Shown one piece after another: positions 15,416-24,369 of a DNA stretch of 64,000 nt. The stretch is from Limnohabitans sp. Rim11 (GTDB taxonomy: Bacteria; Pseudomonadota; Gammaproteobacteria; Burkholderiales; Burkholderiaceae_C), in contig NZ_CXOM01000006.1 of assembly GCF_001269365.1 (NCBI RefSeq), positions 17,863 through 81,862 on the forward strand, in the 5' to 3' direction. The notes beneath the pieces are model-generated. The model had not been told where the DNA came from. It did not search any database and saw only the letters and a program-made list of their open reading frames with translations. Within the stretch, counting starts at the first letter, position 1. Every line of letters begins with the position of its first letter. A program made the position numbers and the translations under genes.

Positions 15416-17194
15416 TTAGCGCGCCGTCCCGTCTAGCCATGCGCTGGTGCGGGATACCGCAGCACCTTGAGCGGGTGCAGCACTCAGGCGCCAAGTGTGA
15501 ACATCACTTGGCATGCTGAGGTCCAATTCAAAAACTTTTTGATCCCTGCTGATGGTGGCTTTGGCTTTTTTGTCAGTACCTAAAAGCAAGCTTAAGTCTT
15601 CTAGTTTCTTCAAGCGCCAATGCGTCGATTTGGCTTTGCTGCTGGCCACTGCCCACCACTCGTCTCCGGCGGCCATGCCTGCTTTTTCTGCAGCGCCGCC
15701 GCGAAGCACAGCTTTAATTTGCACCACGCCTTGCGTCTCTGCCACGCGAAGGCCCAAGCGTTGTGCCATTTGCGGTGGGTCTTCGTGAACCACTACACCG
15801 TGCGATGACAACAAAGTTTTGAGCGGCAACTCTTGTGTGCTGTGCACCCAAGCCTTGATTTCTTTTTTCCAACTGCGACCCGTTTGGGCTTCAAGCTCGG
15901 CCAACAAATCGGTTTCGCTCATGGGGCCGCCTTGGCAGCGTTGCCAGAGCCCTCGCATCACTTGGTCTAAATTGGCGGTGCCTTCTGCACGCATGCTGAG
16001 GTCTAGGCACAAGGCAACCAAAGCACCCTTGGTGTAGTAGCTGATGGTGGCGTTGGGTGTGTTCTCGTCTTGACGGTAGTACTTCACCCACGCATCAAAG
16101 CTGGCTTGGGCCACCGATTGAACTTGGCGGCCAGGGGCTTGCAAAACCAGGTTGATGGTTTTGTTGAGTAACTTGAAATAGGTGCTGTCATCAATCAGCT
16201 TGGCCCTGCGCAACAACAAGTCGTCGTAGTAGCTGGTAAAGCCTTCAAAGAACCACAGCAGTTGGGTGTAGTTTTCTTGGGTGTAGTCGTAGCGCTTAAA
16301 TTCGGCGGGACGCAGTTGCTTGACGTTCCAAGTGTGAAAGTACTCATGGCTGATAAGGCCCAGCAGAGTGACATAAGCATCTGGCATTTTTTTCATACCG
16401 ATGCTGGGCAGGTCGCGGCGATTGCAAATGAGCGCCGTGGAGTTGCGATGTTCCAAACCCCCGTAGCCATCTTCTACGGCATTGAGCATGAACACATAGC
16501 GTTTGTAGGGCGCTTGGGCTTTCGGCTTTTTGTCGTGCCAAAAATTGATTTCGGTTTCACAAATTTTTTGGGTATCGGCCAAGAGGCGGCTGCCATCGAA
16601 AGACGGCAGCGCACCCGCCACCACAAATTCATGGGGAATGCCGCAGGCGGTAAATTGGCCGCGCCAGAGATTGCCCATTTCAAAGGGGCAGTCGACCAGT
16701 TCGTCGTAATTTGTAGCTAAGTACTCACCAAAGCCTTGCTTGTTGACTTTGACAGGGCTAAGGCCTGTGGCCACAGTCCAGTCGCTGTTTTTGAAGGGCA
16801 AGAGCGTCAGTGCATGGGGCAGTTCTTCTTGGCCATGCACACGCAAGCAAAGGCTGGTGCCATTGAAAAAACCGCGCTGCATGTCTAGCCATGCAGTTCG
16901 CACAGAATTGTCAAAGGCATAGACCTCGTAGCTCAATTGCAGCGCTAAATCGGGCTTGGATTCAATTTGCCACTGGCTTTTGTTCTCCTGATGAACCGCT
17001 ACAAATTTGCCGCCTTGCTTGGCCTTGAGGTTTTGCAAATTTTTAGAAAATTCACGCACCAAATAGCTGCCAGGAATCCACACAGGCAAGGAAACGATTT
17101 GCCCCGCTTGCGGTTTGTCAATCTGCAAAGTGACTTTAAATAGATGCGTGTGTTGCTGGCTTGCATCGACGGTGTAATGAACGTCAGGTTTCAT
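15416..17194 (-). CDS. M61-family metallopeptidase with PDZ domain
   Basis: 592 residues. The N-terminal beta domain (1-170) leads into a thermolysin-like catalytic domain with the zinc motif His-Glu-Tyr-Phe-His (SHEYFHTWN, about residue 285) and the third ligand in the downstream Glu of FFEGFTSYYDD. A PDZ domain follows (about 480-540, AAEKAGMAAGDEWWAV). This is the glycyl-aminopeptidase layout. There is no signal peptide, so cytoplasmic action is likely. The ATG at 17194 fits the family N-terminus. It is 15 bases downstream of the DUF3429 gene on the same strand. Confidence 0.9.
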   Translation of the reverse strand: MKPDVHYTVDASQQHTHLFKVTLQIDKPQAGQIVSLPVWIPGSYLVREFSKNLQNLKAKQGGKFVAVHQENKSQWQIESKPDLALQLSYEVYAFDNSVRTAWLDMQRGFFNGTSLCLRVHGQEELPHALTLLPFKNSDWTVATGLSPVKVNKQGFGEYLATNYDELVDCPFEMGNLWRGQFTACGIPHEFVVAGALPSFDGSRLLADTQKICETEINFWHDKKPKAQAPYKRYVFMLNAVEDGYGGLEHRNSTALICNRRDLPSIGMKKMPDAYVTLLGLISHEYFHTWNVKQLRPAEFKRYDYTQENYTQLLWFFEGFTSYYDDLLLRRAKLIDDSTYFKLLNKTINLVLQAPGRQVQSVAQASFDAWVKYYRQDENTPNATISYYTKGALVALCLDLSMRAEGTANLDQVMRGLWQRCQGGPMSETDLLAELEAQTGRSWKKEIKAWVHSTQELPLKTLLSSHGVVVHEDPPQMAQRLGLRVAETQGVVQIKAVLRGGAAEKAGMAAGDEWWAVASSKAKSTHWRLKKLEDLSLLLGTDKKAKATISRDQKVFELDLSMPSDVHTWRLSAAPAQGAAVSRTSAWLDGTAR

Positions 17195-17209
17195 ATTGAA
17201 CGCAATGAG

Positions 17210-17659
17210 TTAGGTTGCAGCAGCACCCATGAGGCAGCTGATGGCGGCCACCACAGTCAGGTGCAATCGCATGGGCAGCCATTCTTCTAGGCCCGCCTCA
17301 GGATAGGTTTTGCGATCGACGGCATAGCAAAGGCCCAAGATAAGGGCCAGCAAAGGCAAGCCTGCGTAGGCGGGCATGGTGATGGCAATCCAAGCCAACA
17401 AAGATGGCACAACGCCCCAGCCAAAATTAAACAGCGGTGCGTTGTGCATGCGCGAGGCGTTTCTAAAACCAATGCCCCAATGGATGCCGCCCAGAAAAGA
17501 CACAATGCTGGCGCCATAGCCCGCCAAGGCCAAAGCCACAAACGGATGCAGGTCGGGGTCGACTAACCACAACAACACCGACAGCCCCATAAACGGGAGT
17601 AGCCCGGCATAAGCCAAGAGCTTGACCTGCTTGCGAGTTTGATCTGCGTGTGCGCTCAT
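17210..17659 (-). CDS. DUF3429 membrane protein
   Basis: 149 residues with about five hydrophobic helices and the Gly-Gly-Ile-His-Trp-Gly segment (FLGGIHWGIGF) typical of the DUF3429 family, whose role is unknown. Its start overlaps the stop of the DsbC-like gene by four bases, so the two are translationally coupled. The association may hint at an envelope function, but that is only position. Confidence 0.85.
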   Translation of the reverse strand: MSAHADQTRKQVKLLAYAGLLPFMGLSVLLWLVDPDLHPFVALALAGYGASIVSFLGGIHWGIGFRNASRMHNAPLFNFGWGVVPSLLAWIAITMPAYAGLPLLALILGLCYAVDRKTYPEAGLEEWLPMRLHLTVVAAISCLMGAAAT

Positions 17660-18369
17660 GGCTTGACCGAGTTCAACAAGGTTTCAACTTGTGCGGCATC
17701 GATGGCACCAGGCACGCGTGTGCCATCGGCCACAAACAGCGTGGGTGTGCCGTTGATGCGGTGTTTTTTACCAAACTCCACAATGGCGTCGATGTTGTGG
17801 TTGTCGCATGCTACAGCCGGCGGTGTAACGCCCAGCAGCATCCAATCGTTCCAAGTTTTGACGCGGTCTTTGGCGCACGCAATGTTGCGTGACTTGGTTT
17901 TGGAGTCTTCGCCCAGCACGGGGTACATCATGTGATAGATGGTTACGTTGTCAATTTTTTGCAGGTCTTTTTCAAAGCGCTTGCAGTAGCCGCAATTGGG
18001 ATCGGCAAAGACCACCAGCTTGCGCTTGCCATTGCCTTTTACCTGTGTAAAAGCAAATTTAAGGGGAATGTTGTCAAAGGCAACTGCAGACAATTTGTCC
18101 GTGCGCTCTTCGGTCAAATTGCGTTTTTGTTTGGTGTCAATCAAGGCGCCTTGAATCAGAAAGTCGCCTTTGGCATCGGTGTAAAAAAGCTCATTCCCTT
18201 GCACGCGAACTTCAAACACACCGGGCATGGGCGTTTTGCTGATCTCTTCAATTTTGGGCAAAGAAGGCAAACGCTCTGCCAAGTTCTTTTTCAGATTGGC
18301 ATCTTGTGCCCAAAGGTTATGGCTGCTCATCAACAGCAAGGCGGCCATCAAGGCATTGATCAAACGCAT
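17656..18369 (-). CDS. DsbC-family periplasmic thiol:disulfide interchange protein
   Basis: 237 residues with a signal peptide (to about Ala21). N-terminal dimerisation domain with Asp-Ala-Lys-Gly-Asp-Phe-Leu-Ile-Gln-Gly (the DsbC hinge) and a thioredoxin-fold domain with the active site Cys126-Gly-Tyr-Cys129, preceded by Phe-Ala-Asp-Pro-Asn. A second Cys pair (Cys in NIACAKD and VACDNHN) and cis-Pro in Gly-Thr-Pro-Thr are also present. It should isomerise wrong disulfides in the periplasm with DsbD. It is followed by DUF3429 with a 4-base overlap. Confidence 0.9.
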   Translation of the reverse strand: MRLINALMAALLLMSSHNLWAQDANLKKNLAERLPSLPKIEEISKTPMPGVFEVRVQGNELFYTDAKGDFLIQGALIDTKQKRNLTEERTDKLSAVAFDNIPLKFAFTQVKGNGKRKLVVFADPNCGYCKRFEKDLQKIDNVTIYHMMYPVLGEDSKTKSRNIACAKDRVKTWNDWMLLGVTPPAVACDNHNIDAIVEFGKKHRINGTPTLFVADGTRVPGAIDAAQVETLLNSVKP

Positions 18370-18403
18370 GGGGAGCTTGTCCTACAAATCTATTGTGAAA
18401 GGT

Positions 18404-19588
18404 TTAGTTGTTGGTTTGCATGGCTTTGCGGGCCATCCAATTTTTCAAGGGAAGCAGTTGGTTAAAACCAGACATGCCCCAGTTTCGAATTTTTTGAATG
18501 GGCAACGCGGGTTGTGCAAACAACACTTGTAAGCCATCGGTGACGCAGCCCATGGCCAGCACTTCGGCTTGGCGTGCGCGCTCGTATCGGCGCAGCATTT
18601 TGAGGTCGCTTAAGGGGCGCCAGAATTCTTTGGCTTGAATGACTTGGGCCAATGCCATGGCGTCGCCCAAGCCCACGTTCAATCCTTGTCCTGCCAATGG
18701 GTGAATGGCGTGCGCTGCATCACCTGCCAGTGCAAAGGCCTGGGCGGGTGCGGCACTCGATGCAGGCGCAATTAGACCGGTCCACTGACTGGCGCGGGCC
18801 AACTGAAGTGGCCAAACCGCGCGTTCGCTAATGAGTTGCACGCTGCCAGCAATGCCCTGACTGGCCGCAAAAAGTTGCTGACAAAACTGATCGGCTTCAA
18901 GCTTTGAAAGTTGTTGCGCACGGTCGGGTGTCAAAGACCAAACGATGGCCCACTGGTGGCTGGCTTCGCCGCCAATCGGCAAGAAAGCCAAAATTTCGGG
19001 GCCGTGGCTGTTTTGAAACCATTGCCTAGCCACTTGGCCATGCGGTGCAGCTGTTTGAATGCGGCAGGCCAGAGCATGTTGGCTGTAGTGCTTGATATCA
19101 AACTGCACGCCCAGCTCGGCGCGTGTTTGGCTGGCGCGGCCTTCGCAGATAACGGTCAGTGGCGCACTGACGGGTTCTTGGCGCTCTTCAATTAGGGGTT
19201 GGTAGCCCACTGCGGCAGCCAGATTTTTTTCGAGGCTTGGCACATCGACCATCCAATTGAGCGCGTCAACACCTTGTTGGCTGGCTTCAAAATCAAGGTC
19301 GCCACCCTGGTCGCCTTCAATGTGCATTTTGAGAATGGGCGTGCAAGCGGCCCCTTCAGGCCAGCACCTTAAATCGGTGAGCAATTGTTTGGCGGCCAAG
19401 TTGAGTGAGTAGGCGCGAACATCGCTGTGGCCTGCAGGCAAACTGGCCGGGTTGTGAACCAAGGCAACTTTCAATCGCTGAGCGGCTAGCAACAGTGCAA
19501 GACTGCGGCCAACAATACCGGCGCCGCGAATGCAGACGTCAAAGCGAGTGTCGGATTGGCTAGCGAAATGGGCGGAGGTGGAGGCCAT
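18404..19588 (-). CDS. UbiH/VisC-type FAD-dependent monooxygenase
   Basis: 394 residues. FAD motifs: Gly-Ala-Gly-Ile-Val-Gly near residue 22, and Gly-Asp-Ala-Ala-His-Ala-Ile-His-Pro-Leu-Ala-Gly-Gln-Gly-Leu-Asn-Val-Gly (about 290), the UbiH/UbiF/VisC signature. It probably hydroxylates a ring position in ubiquinone synthesis, but which one cannot be told from sequence. The middle is more divergent than in E. coli UbiH. It is 34 bases upstream of the DsbC-like gene. Confidence 0.85.
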   Translation of the reverse strand: MASTSAHFASQSDTRFDVCIRGAGIVGRSLALLLAAQRLKVALVHNPASLPAGHSDVRAYSLNLAAKQLLTDLRCWPEGAACTPILKMHIEGDQGGDLDFEASQQGVDALNWMVDVPSLEKNLAAAVGYQPLIEERQEPVSAPLTVICEGRASQTRAELGVQFDIKHYSQHALACRIQTAAPHGQVARQWFQNSHGPEILAFLPIGGEASHQWAIVWSLTPDRAQQLSKLEADQFCQQLFAASQGIAGSVQLISERAVWPLQLARASQWTGLIAPASSAAPAQAFALAGDAAHAIHPLAGQGLNVGLGDAMALAQVIQAKEFWRPLSDLKMLRRYERARQAEVLAMGCVTDGLQVLFAQPALPIQKIRNWGMSGFNQLLPLKNWMARKAMQTNN

Positions 19589-19609
19589 AGGGATGATTGT
19601 AGGAGGCGA

Positions 19610-20332
19610 TCAGCTTATTTGCCCCCAGTTAAGCTGAATGCCATGCTCTAGGGCCAGCTTTGCGATATCTTCTGGAGTGTCCGTGTCAATGCAGTAATGA
19701 ACATTGGTGCTTGGCCATGCAAAAACTTGTTCAGGGTTTTGTTGCCGCCATGCTTTGCCGCCTGACTGAGGCGTTTGCAAAATAGCCTGCATGGCCTTGT
19801 TAGACAACATCACGGGATTGCCTGGCTGGCCATTGATGGTGGGCTGCAACATCTGAGTGCCTGCAGGTGCCTGTTTAACGGCTGCTATCAAATCCTTCAA
19901 ATCACCCGACTCAAGCAGCGGTTGATCGGCCAAGGCCACCATGAGCCATTCGGGTTCTAAGGCCTCAGCCTGGGCTAGGCCCAAGTGCAAAGAGCTGTTT
20001 TGCCCGGCTTCTGGAGTGGGGTTGATCACCACATGCAGCGGCATGGTGTTTGTTCCTTGAGGCCTTGAAAGCTTGGGGGCATGCTGCAAAAGGGATTCTT
20101 GAAGGGTGCTGGCATGGTGACCCAAAACCAAGACGGTTTCGTCAATGCCGGCTTCGGCCAGCCTGCTGAGAAGCCTTGCCAGCAGGGTTTGCCCCTCCCT
20201 TTGAAGCAGACTTTTGGGTCTGCCGCCCATGCGGGAGGCCGTGCCTGCAGCCAATACCACGGCCACCACCCGCTTGCGGGGGCAGGGGGCGTTGGGGGTT
20301 CTAAGGGTGCAAGAAGCTTGATTGAGCGTCAT
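19610..20332 (-). CDS. MobA/MocA-like nucleotidyltransferase
   Basis: 240 residues with the N-terminal nucleotide-binding signature Val-Val-Leu-Ala-Ala-Gly-x-x-Ser-Arg-Met-Gly-Gly-x-x-Lys (serine replaced by alanine-serine in AGTASRMGGRPK), Ala-Asp-Gln-Pro-Leu (about 150) and a Gly-Asn-Pro-Val motif. This is the MocA (molybdopterin cytidylyltransferase)/MobA-like group. No molybdoenzyme is nearby, so cofactor type is open. The N-terminal 20 residues look like an extension; a shorter start is possible. Confidence 0.82.
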   Translation of the reverse strand: MTLNQASCTLRTPNAPCPRKRVVAVVLAAGTASRMGGRPKSLLQREGQTLLARLLSRLAEAGIDETVLVLGHHASTLQESLLQHAPKLSRPQGTNTMPLHVVINPTPEAGQNSSLHLGLAQAEALEPEWLMVALADQPLLESGDLKDLIAAVKQAPAGTQMLQPTINGQPGNPVMLSNKAMQAILQTPQSGGKAWRQQNPEQVFAWPSTNVHYCIDTDTPEDIAKLALEHGIQLNWGQIS

Positions 20333-20400
20333 GGTGAGAAATTAGACCACGCACACCCTTTAAAATCACGGATTATTCGCAGAATCCAAGAAAGTCTTCC

Positions 20401-21492
20401 ATGAGCCTCAAATGTGGCATTGTGGGCCTGCCCAACGTTGGCAAGTCCACCCTTTTTAACGCCCTGACCAAAGCGGGTATTGCGGCCGAAAACTATCCTT
20501 TTTGCACCATTGAGCCCAACACCGGCGTGGTAGAAGTGCCCGATCCCCGTTTGCAAGAGCTGGCCGCCATCATCACCCCCGAGCGCATCGTGCCCGCCAT
20601 TGTGGAGTTTGTGGACATTGCCGGCTTGGTAGCTGGTGCCAGCACAGGCGAAGGCTTGGGCAACAAATTTTTAGCGCACATTCGCGAAACCGACGCCACC
20701 ATCAATGTGGTGCGATGCTTTGAAGACGACAACGTGATTCACGTGGCCGGCCGTGTCGATCCTATTTCTGACATTGAAGTGATTCAAACCGAGCTGTGCT
20801 TGGCCGACTTAACTGCGGTGGAAAAAGGTTTGCACCGCGTGCAGAAAACAGCACGCTCTGGCGACAAAGAGTCGATCAAGTTGGTGGCCATTTTGGAAAA
20901 ATGCCAAGCCGCTTTGAACGAAGGCAAGCCTGTTCGCACCATCGACTTCAGCAAAGAAGAGCGTCCCTTGCTAGACCAGTTTTTCTTGATCACCGCCAAA
21001 CCCGCCATGTTTGTGGCCAATGTGGCCGAAGATGGTTTTGAAAACAACCCCTTGCTCGACAAATTGAAGGCCTACGCTGCTGCACAAAATGCGCCCGTGG
21101 TTGCCATTTGCGCCAAGCTGGAAGCCGAAATGTCCGAGATGTCAGACGAAGACCGTCAGATGTTCTTGGAAGAGTTGGGTCAATCCGAGCCTGGCTTGAA
21201 CCGTCTTATTCGCTCTGCCTATTCATTGTTGGGTTTGCAAACTTACTTTACGGCTGGCGTCAAAGAAGTTCGCGCATGGACCATTCATGTGGGCGACACA
21301 GGACCTCAAGCAGCCGGTGTGATTCACACTGACTTTGAAAAAGGCTACATCCGCGCGCAGACCATTACGTATGACGACTTCATAGCCTACAAAGGCGAGC
21401 AGGGCGCCAAAGATGCTGGCAAGATGCGCGCTGAGGGCAAAGAATACGTGGTCAAAGATGGCGACGTGATGAACTTCTTGTTCAGCAGTTAA
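20401..21492 (+). CDS. ychF: Redox-responsive ATPase YchF
   Basis: 363 residues, the usual length. P-loop [11 protein letters not shown] at residues 8-18, Asp-Ile-Ala-Gly-Leu-Val in the G3 position, and the C-terminal TGS-like domain ([21 protein letters not shown]). YchF is an Obg-type P-loop protein that prefers ATP and associates with ribosomes, with a role in stress response. Single gene; the start follows directly on the divergent nucleotidyltransferase region. Confidence 0.96.
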   Translation: MSLKCGIVGLPNVGKSTLFNALTKAGIAAENYPFCTIEPNTGVVEVPDPRLQELAAIITPERIVPAIVEFVDIAGLVAGASTGEGLGNKFLAHIRETDATINVVRCFEDDNVIHVAGRVDPISDIEVIQTELCLADLTAVEKGLHRVQKTARSGDKESIKLVAILEKCQAALNEGKPVRTIDFSKEERPLLDQFFLITAKPAMFVANVAEDGFENNPLLDKLKAYAAAQNAPVVAICAKLEAEMSEMSDEDRQMFLEELGQSEPGLNRLIRSAYSLLGLQTYFTAGVKEVRAWTIHVGDTGPQAAGVIHTDFEKGYIRAQTITYDDFIAYKGEQGAKDAGKMRAEGKEYVVKDGDVMNFLFSS

Positions 21493-21499
21493 GTGGCTG

Positions 21500-22012
21500 T
21501 CATTTAGCAGATGGACTGGTGTCCATCTGCGTCTCGTCCAGCGCTAGGTTCTCAAGTACTTGCAAAAGTACTTTGCGTGTGGTGAGCAATTCGGCTTCCG
21601 ATACGCCGTGGACTGCAACATGGTTCACTTCAACAGCCAGGGGTACCAATCTCTTTTTTAAAGCTTTGCCTGTCTGTGTCAAGTGAACATACATGTTCTT
21701 TCGATTGTCTGGCCGCTGTTTGCGTTCAACATAGCCCAGGGCTTCCATGGCCTTGATGGCACTGAATGTGGTGGGTTCCATCACACCTGCTAAGTCGCTC
21801 AACTCTTTTTGTGTCAGTCCATCGGAAGACCAAAGAATTCGCAAAAAAGTCCAGTGTCCAAATGGGATATTGTGTTTTTGTAATCTGACTTGTAGTCTCT
21901 TGTTAAAGGCCCGTGCGGTGTCTTTGACCAAATGCGCCAAGCGATCATCAGGCACAGATTCATGCCAGTGCTTCAAAATGCTTTGGGTGTTGCTGGTTAT
22001 TTCAGAAGCCAT
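21500..22012 (-). CDS. MarR-family regulator of the phthalate cluster
   Basis: 170 residues from the ATG at 22012, overlapping the 3' end of the dehydrogenase gene by 11 bases. Winged-helix DNA-binding core (TFLRILWSSDGLTQKELSDLAGV, recognition helix MEPTTFSAIKAMEALGYVERK), with the Arg-Lys-Gln-Arg-Pro-Asp-Asn-Arg-Lys wing typical of MarR/SlyA proteins. It is the last gene of the reductase-dehydrogenase-marR unit and probably controls the divergent promoter by the SlyA-like site at 24293-24308, and hence itself. The ligand is likely an aromatic acid (inference). Confidence 0.88.
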   Translation of the reverse strand: MASEITSNTQSILKHWHESVPDDRLAHLVKDTARAFNKRLQVRLQKHNIPFGHWTFLRILWSSDGLTQKELSDLAGVMEPTTFSAIKAMEALGYVERKQRPDNRKNMYVHLTQTGKALKKRLVPLAVEVNHVAVHGVSEAELLTTRKVLLQVLENLALDETQMDTSPSAK

Positions 22013-23216
22013 TTGGCAATCCAATTTGGTGATGCATGCGAACAGCCTGTTGATTTTGTGCAGCTTGCAAAATACCCAAACATACCTCTGTGCTTGCGCG
22101 TGACCACTCGCCGCTGTGTATCAATGTGCCAGAGTTTCTTAGCACTTGAAACAATTCATCAATGACTTCCTTGCGAGGATAGGCTGGTGCAGGCAGTTCT
22201 TCAAAATATTCTTTTTCTGGGCCATAGACCCAAACGCCCAAAGGCGTGAGCCTGATGTCGCCTTGATCGCAACTGACCACCACCGGTCCAAAGTGTTGGT
22301 AGGCCTTAGCCTGCAGTGATGCAGGAGCATAGAGGGGGCCGCCATAATTGCGCGCAGCTTTAAGGATGGCCTCTTGCTCAGCGCTGGGTGCTGATGCAAG
22401 TCTTTTACGGGCTTGACCATAGCGCTGCAGGCTTTCTGTTGCAGGTTTTGGGTTGCCAATCTCGCCTACGTGGTCCATCCAAACATCGCTGTCAAAGTGG
22501 CCATGGCCGTTGTAGGTGACGTTGGCAAAAGCACCGTTTTCAAATTGCAACAATGCGCTGTAAGCACCCTCTGTGGGGCGGGTCTGGTCCCACTGACCGG
22601 TACATGCTTGTACGCTGCTGACTTTGCCGCCGCCCAACAACCTGACAATGTCTATTTGATGTACTGCTTGACTGTGAATCACGCCACCGCCCAGAGATGT
22701 GTTGAGCTCTTCTGGGCGTCGGGGGCGGTACAAAAAGTCGGTGTAATTGATGGCAGTGATCATGCGCACTGCGCCTAATTGGCCTGAAGCAATCAGTGCA
22801 CGTGCATGCAGAACGGGTGCATTGAAACTGTGGCTGTGCCCCACCATCATTTGCACGCCGGCTTGTTGGCAGGCAGCCATCATGCGGGTGCATTCTTCCA
22901 ATGAGATGGCCATGGGTTTTTCAACCCAAATGTGTTTGCCATGTTGTGCCGCCAACGCCACATGCTCGGCATGAAATTGATGCGGCGTGGCGATGTAGAT
23001 CACTTCTACCTCTGGCAATTTACAAAGGGCTTCCACACTGTCAACAGTGATTGCGTGAAAATCTTTTTCAAACTGTGCTCGCGCCACTGCAATGGGGTCA
23101 GTTGCCGCAACCAACTGGATGCGCGAGTCTTGCAGAAAGGTTGGAAGCATCAAAGTGAATGCACGGCCCAATCCAGCAATACCAATCTTAAGAGGAGAGC
23201 TTTTAGTTTGCGTCAT
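22002..23216 (-). CDS. pht4: Gfo/Idh/MocA oxidoreductase, phthalate dihydrodiol dehydrogenase type
   Basis: 404 residues. Rossmann motif Gly-Ile-Ala-Gly-Leu-Gly-Arg-Ala-Phe near residue 12 and the family motif Glu-Lys-Pro-Met-Ala-Ile (about residue 98). Family and length match the Pht4/OphB cis-4,5-dihydrodiol dehydrogenase, which oxidises the dioxygenase product to 4,5-dihydroxyphthalate with NAD+. The position between reductase and marR in this cluster is the main support; sequence alone would allow another substrate. It is 16 bases downstream of the reductase. Confidence 0.78.
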   Translation of the reverse strand: MTQTKSSPLKIGIAGLGRAFTLMLPTFLQDSRIQLVAATDPIAVARAQFEKDFHAITVDSVEALCKLPEVEVIYIATPHQFHAEHVALAAQHGKHIWVEKPMAISLEECTRMMAACQQAGVQMMVGHSHSFNAPVLHARALIASGQLGAVRMITAINYTDFLYRPRRPEELNTSLGGGVIHSQAVHQIDIVRLLGGGKVSSVQACTGQWDQTRPTEGAYSALLQFENGAFANVTYNGHGHFDSDVWMDHVGEIGNPKPATESLQRYGQARKRLASAPSAEQEAILKAARNYGGPLYAPASLQAKAYQHFGPVVVSCDQGDIRLTPLGVWVYGPEKEYFEELPAPAYPRKEVIDELFQVLRNSGTLIHSGEWSRASTEVCLGILQAAQNQQAVRMHHQIGLPNGF

Positions 23217-23232
23217 AGAGCTTGCACTTTTT

Positions 23233-24216
23233 TCAAAGGTCTATCTCAATTTCATCGTTGGCATGGCATGCGCGAGACACACACACCATGATGTGATTTA
23301 ATTTTTCTGAATCTGTTAGGACAAAGTCGCGGTGGTCTACTTGGCCAGCCACTAAGCCAGTTTTGCAGCTGCCACAAGTGCCACTTTCGCACGAGCTAGG
23401 AACTCTGTGCCCAGCTTTGCGCAGCACTTCCAAAATACTTTCCTTGTCTGTCACGGGCAACACTGTTTGAGATTGCGAAAGCTTAATTTGGAAAGCGCTG
23501 TTGCTGGCGTGTTGGGCCGCGTTAGCGCCAAAGCTTTCAAAGTGAACACGATCTTGTGGCCAGTGTCCGCTCATGTCCTTGATGGCGTCCATCAAGCCTT
23601 GCGGTCCGCAACAATAAATGTGCGCTTGACTTGGTTTTTCTAGCAAGGGCCAAAAGTCGAGGCCAGCATCGGGGTTGCCCCCGTCAAAATGAAAGCTCAC
23701 TTCGCCCGCATTTTGCAAGGCTTGTAGCTCGTCCATGAATGCGGCACCTTCAGCATCGCGCGCGCAATAATAAAAACGAAAACGTCCTTGGCCACCTGTG
23801 GCTTGAAGTCTGGACATTTGTCTGGCCATGGAAAGCAAAGGCGTCACGCCAATGCCGCCTGCAATGAAAATCACCTCATGCGCAGGATCTAACAATTCGA
23901 AATCGTTTTTGGGTGCGCTGACATTGAGTAAATGCCCCACTTGCACTTGATCAATCATGCTTCTTGAGCCACCCCTTCCATTGTGCTCATGCTTGATGGC
24001 AATTTCACAAAAGCTGGTTTCAGCAGGGTCGTTGCAAAGGGAGTAATTGCGACGCTGGCCCGCGGGTGTCTCGACAGTGATATGAGCGCCCGCTTTGAAA
24101 CTGGGCAAATTTTGTCCTTGGGGGTGGACCAGCCTGAAGAACCAAATGTCTTTGGCCACTTGGCATTTGTGTTGCACAAGCAAAGAAGAAAAATCTGGGT
24201 CGGTAACTTGAGTCAT
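23233..24216 (-). CDS. pht2: PDR/VanB-type dioxygenase reductase
   Basis: 327 residues. N-terminal flavin domain (Arg-Arg-Asn-Tyr-Ser-Leu-Cys, about residue 55), NAD domain (Ile-Ala-Gly-Gly-Ile-Gly-Val-Thr-Pro-Leu), and C-terminal plant-type [2Fe-2S] domain with Cys-x4-Cys-x2-Cys (CESGTCGSC) and a distal Cys. The order FMN-NAD-2Fe2S is that of phthalate dioxygenase reductase. It passes NADH electrons to the Rieske oxygenase encoded divergently at 24370. First gene of the minus-strand unit. Confidence 0.88.
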   Translation of the reverse strand: MTQVTDPDFSSLLVQHKCQVAKDIWFFRLVHPQGQNLPSFKAGAHITVETPAGQRRNYSLCNDPAETSFCEIAIKHEHNGRGGSRSMIDQVQVGHLLNVSAPKNDFELLDPAHEVIFIAGGIGVTPLLSMARQMSRLQATGGQGRFRFYYCARDAEGAAFMDELQALQNAGEVSFHFDGGNPDAGLDFWPLLEKPSQAHIYCCGPQGLMDAIKDMSGHWPQDRVHFESFGANAAQHASNSAFQIKLSQSQTVLPVTDKESILEVLRKAGHRVPSSCESGTCGSCKTGLVAGQVDHRDFVLTDSEKLNHIMVCVSRACHANDEIEIDL

Positions 24217-24251
24217 TGTTGAAAGGGCCGTGAGTCAAACAAATCAAAGAA

Positions 24252-24268
24252 AAGTTTTTCTAAAACTT
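24252..24268. promoter_or_regulatory. Inverted repeat at the phthalate divergent promoter
   Basis: AAGTTTT-TCT-AAAACTT, a perfect 7-bp inverted repeat that runs into the -35 hexamer TTGACA. It could be a second operator for the cluster regulator or a structural element. No protein can be assigned from sequence. Confidence 0.4.
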
Positions 24269-24296
24269 GACAAATGTCATGTTTATATATTATCTT
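24267..24296 (+). promoter_or_regulatory. Sigma-70 promoter of the phthalate oxygenase unit
   Basis: -35 TTGACA at 24267-24272 is a perfect consensus hexamer. An AT-rich 18-base spacer leads to TATCTT at 24291-24296 (or TTATCT with 17-base spacing). It points to the oxygenase gene at 24370, giving a leader of about 65 bases. The -10 region overlaps the SlyA-like palindrome. Confidence 0.6.
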
Positions 24297-24308
24297 AGAT
24301 ACCTAAGA
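24293..24308. promoter_or_regulatory. SlyA/MarR-type operator
   Basis: TCTTAG-ATAC-CTAAGA, a perfect 6-bp inverted repeat with the TTAG-N4-CTAA core of SlyA-family sites. It covers the -10 and presumed start of the oxygenase promoter, so bound protein would block it. The marR gene of the cluster is the natural candidate. The TTAG-N4-CTAA consensus is known for SlyA; use of it here is inference. Confidence 0.6.
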
Positions 24309-24369
24309 ATAATTGATCGCTTGTTAAAAAACAAGCCTTTGTTTGAACGCCTCCAAGAATTGAAAAATC

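Noticed and set aside
24217..24266. Minus-strand promoter for the reductase unit
   Set aside because: TTGTCA on the minus strand could be a -35, but no convincing -10 follows at a suitable distance, so it is not listed.
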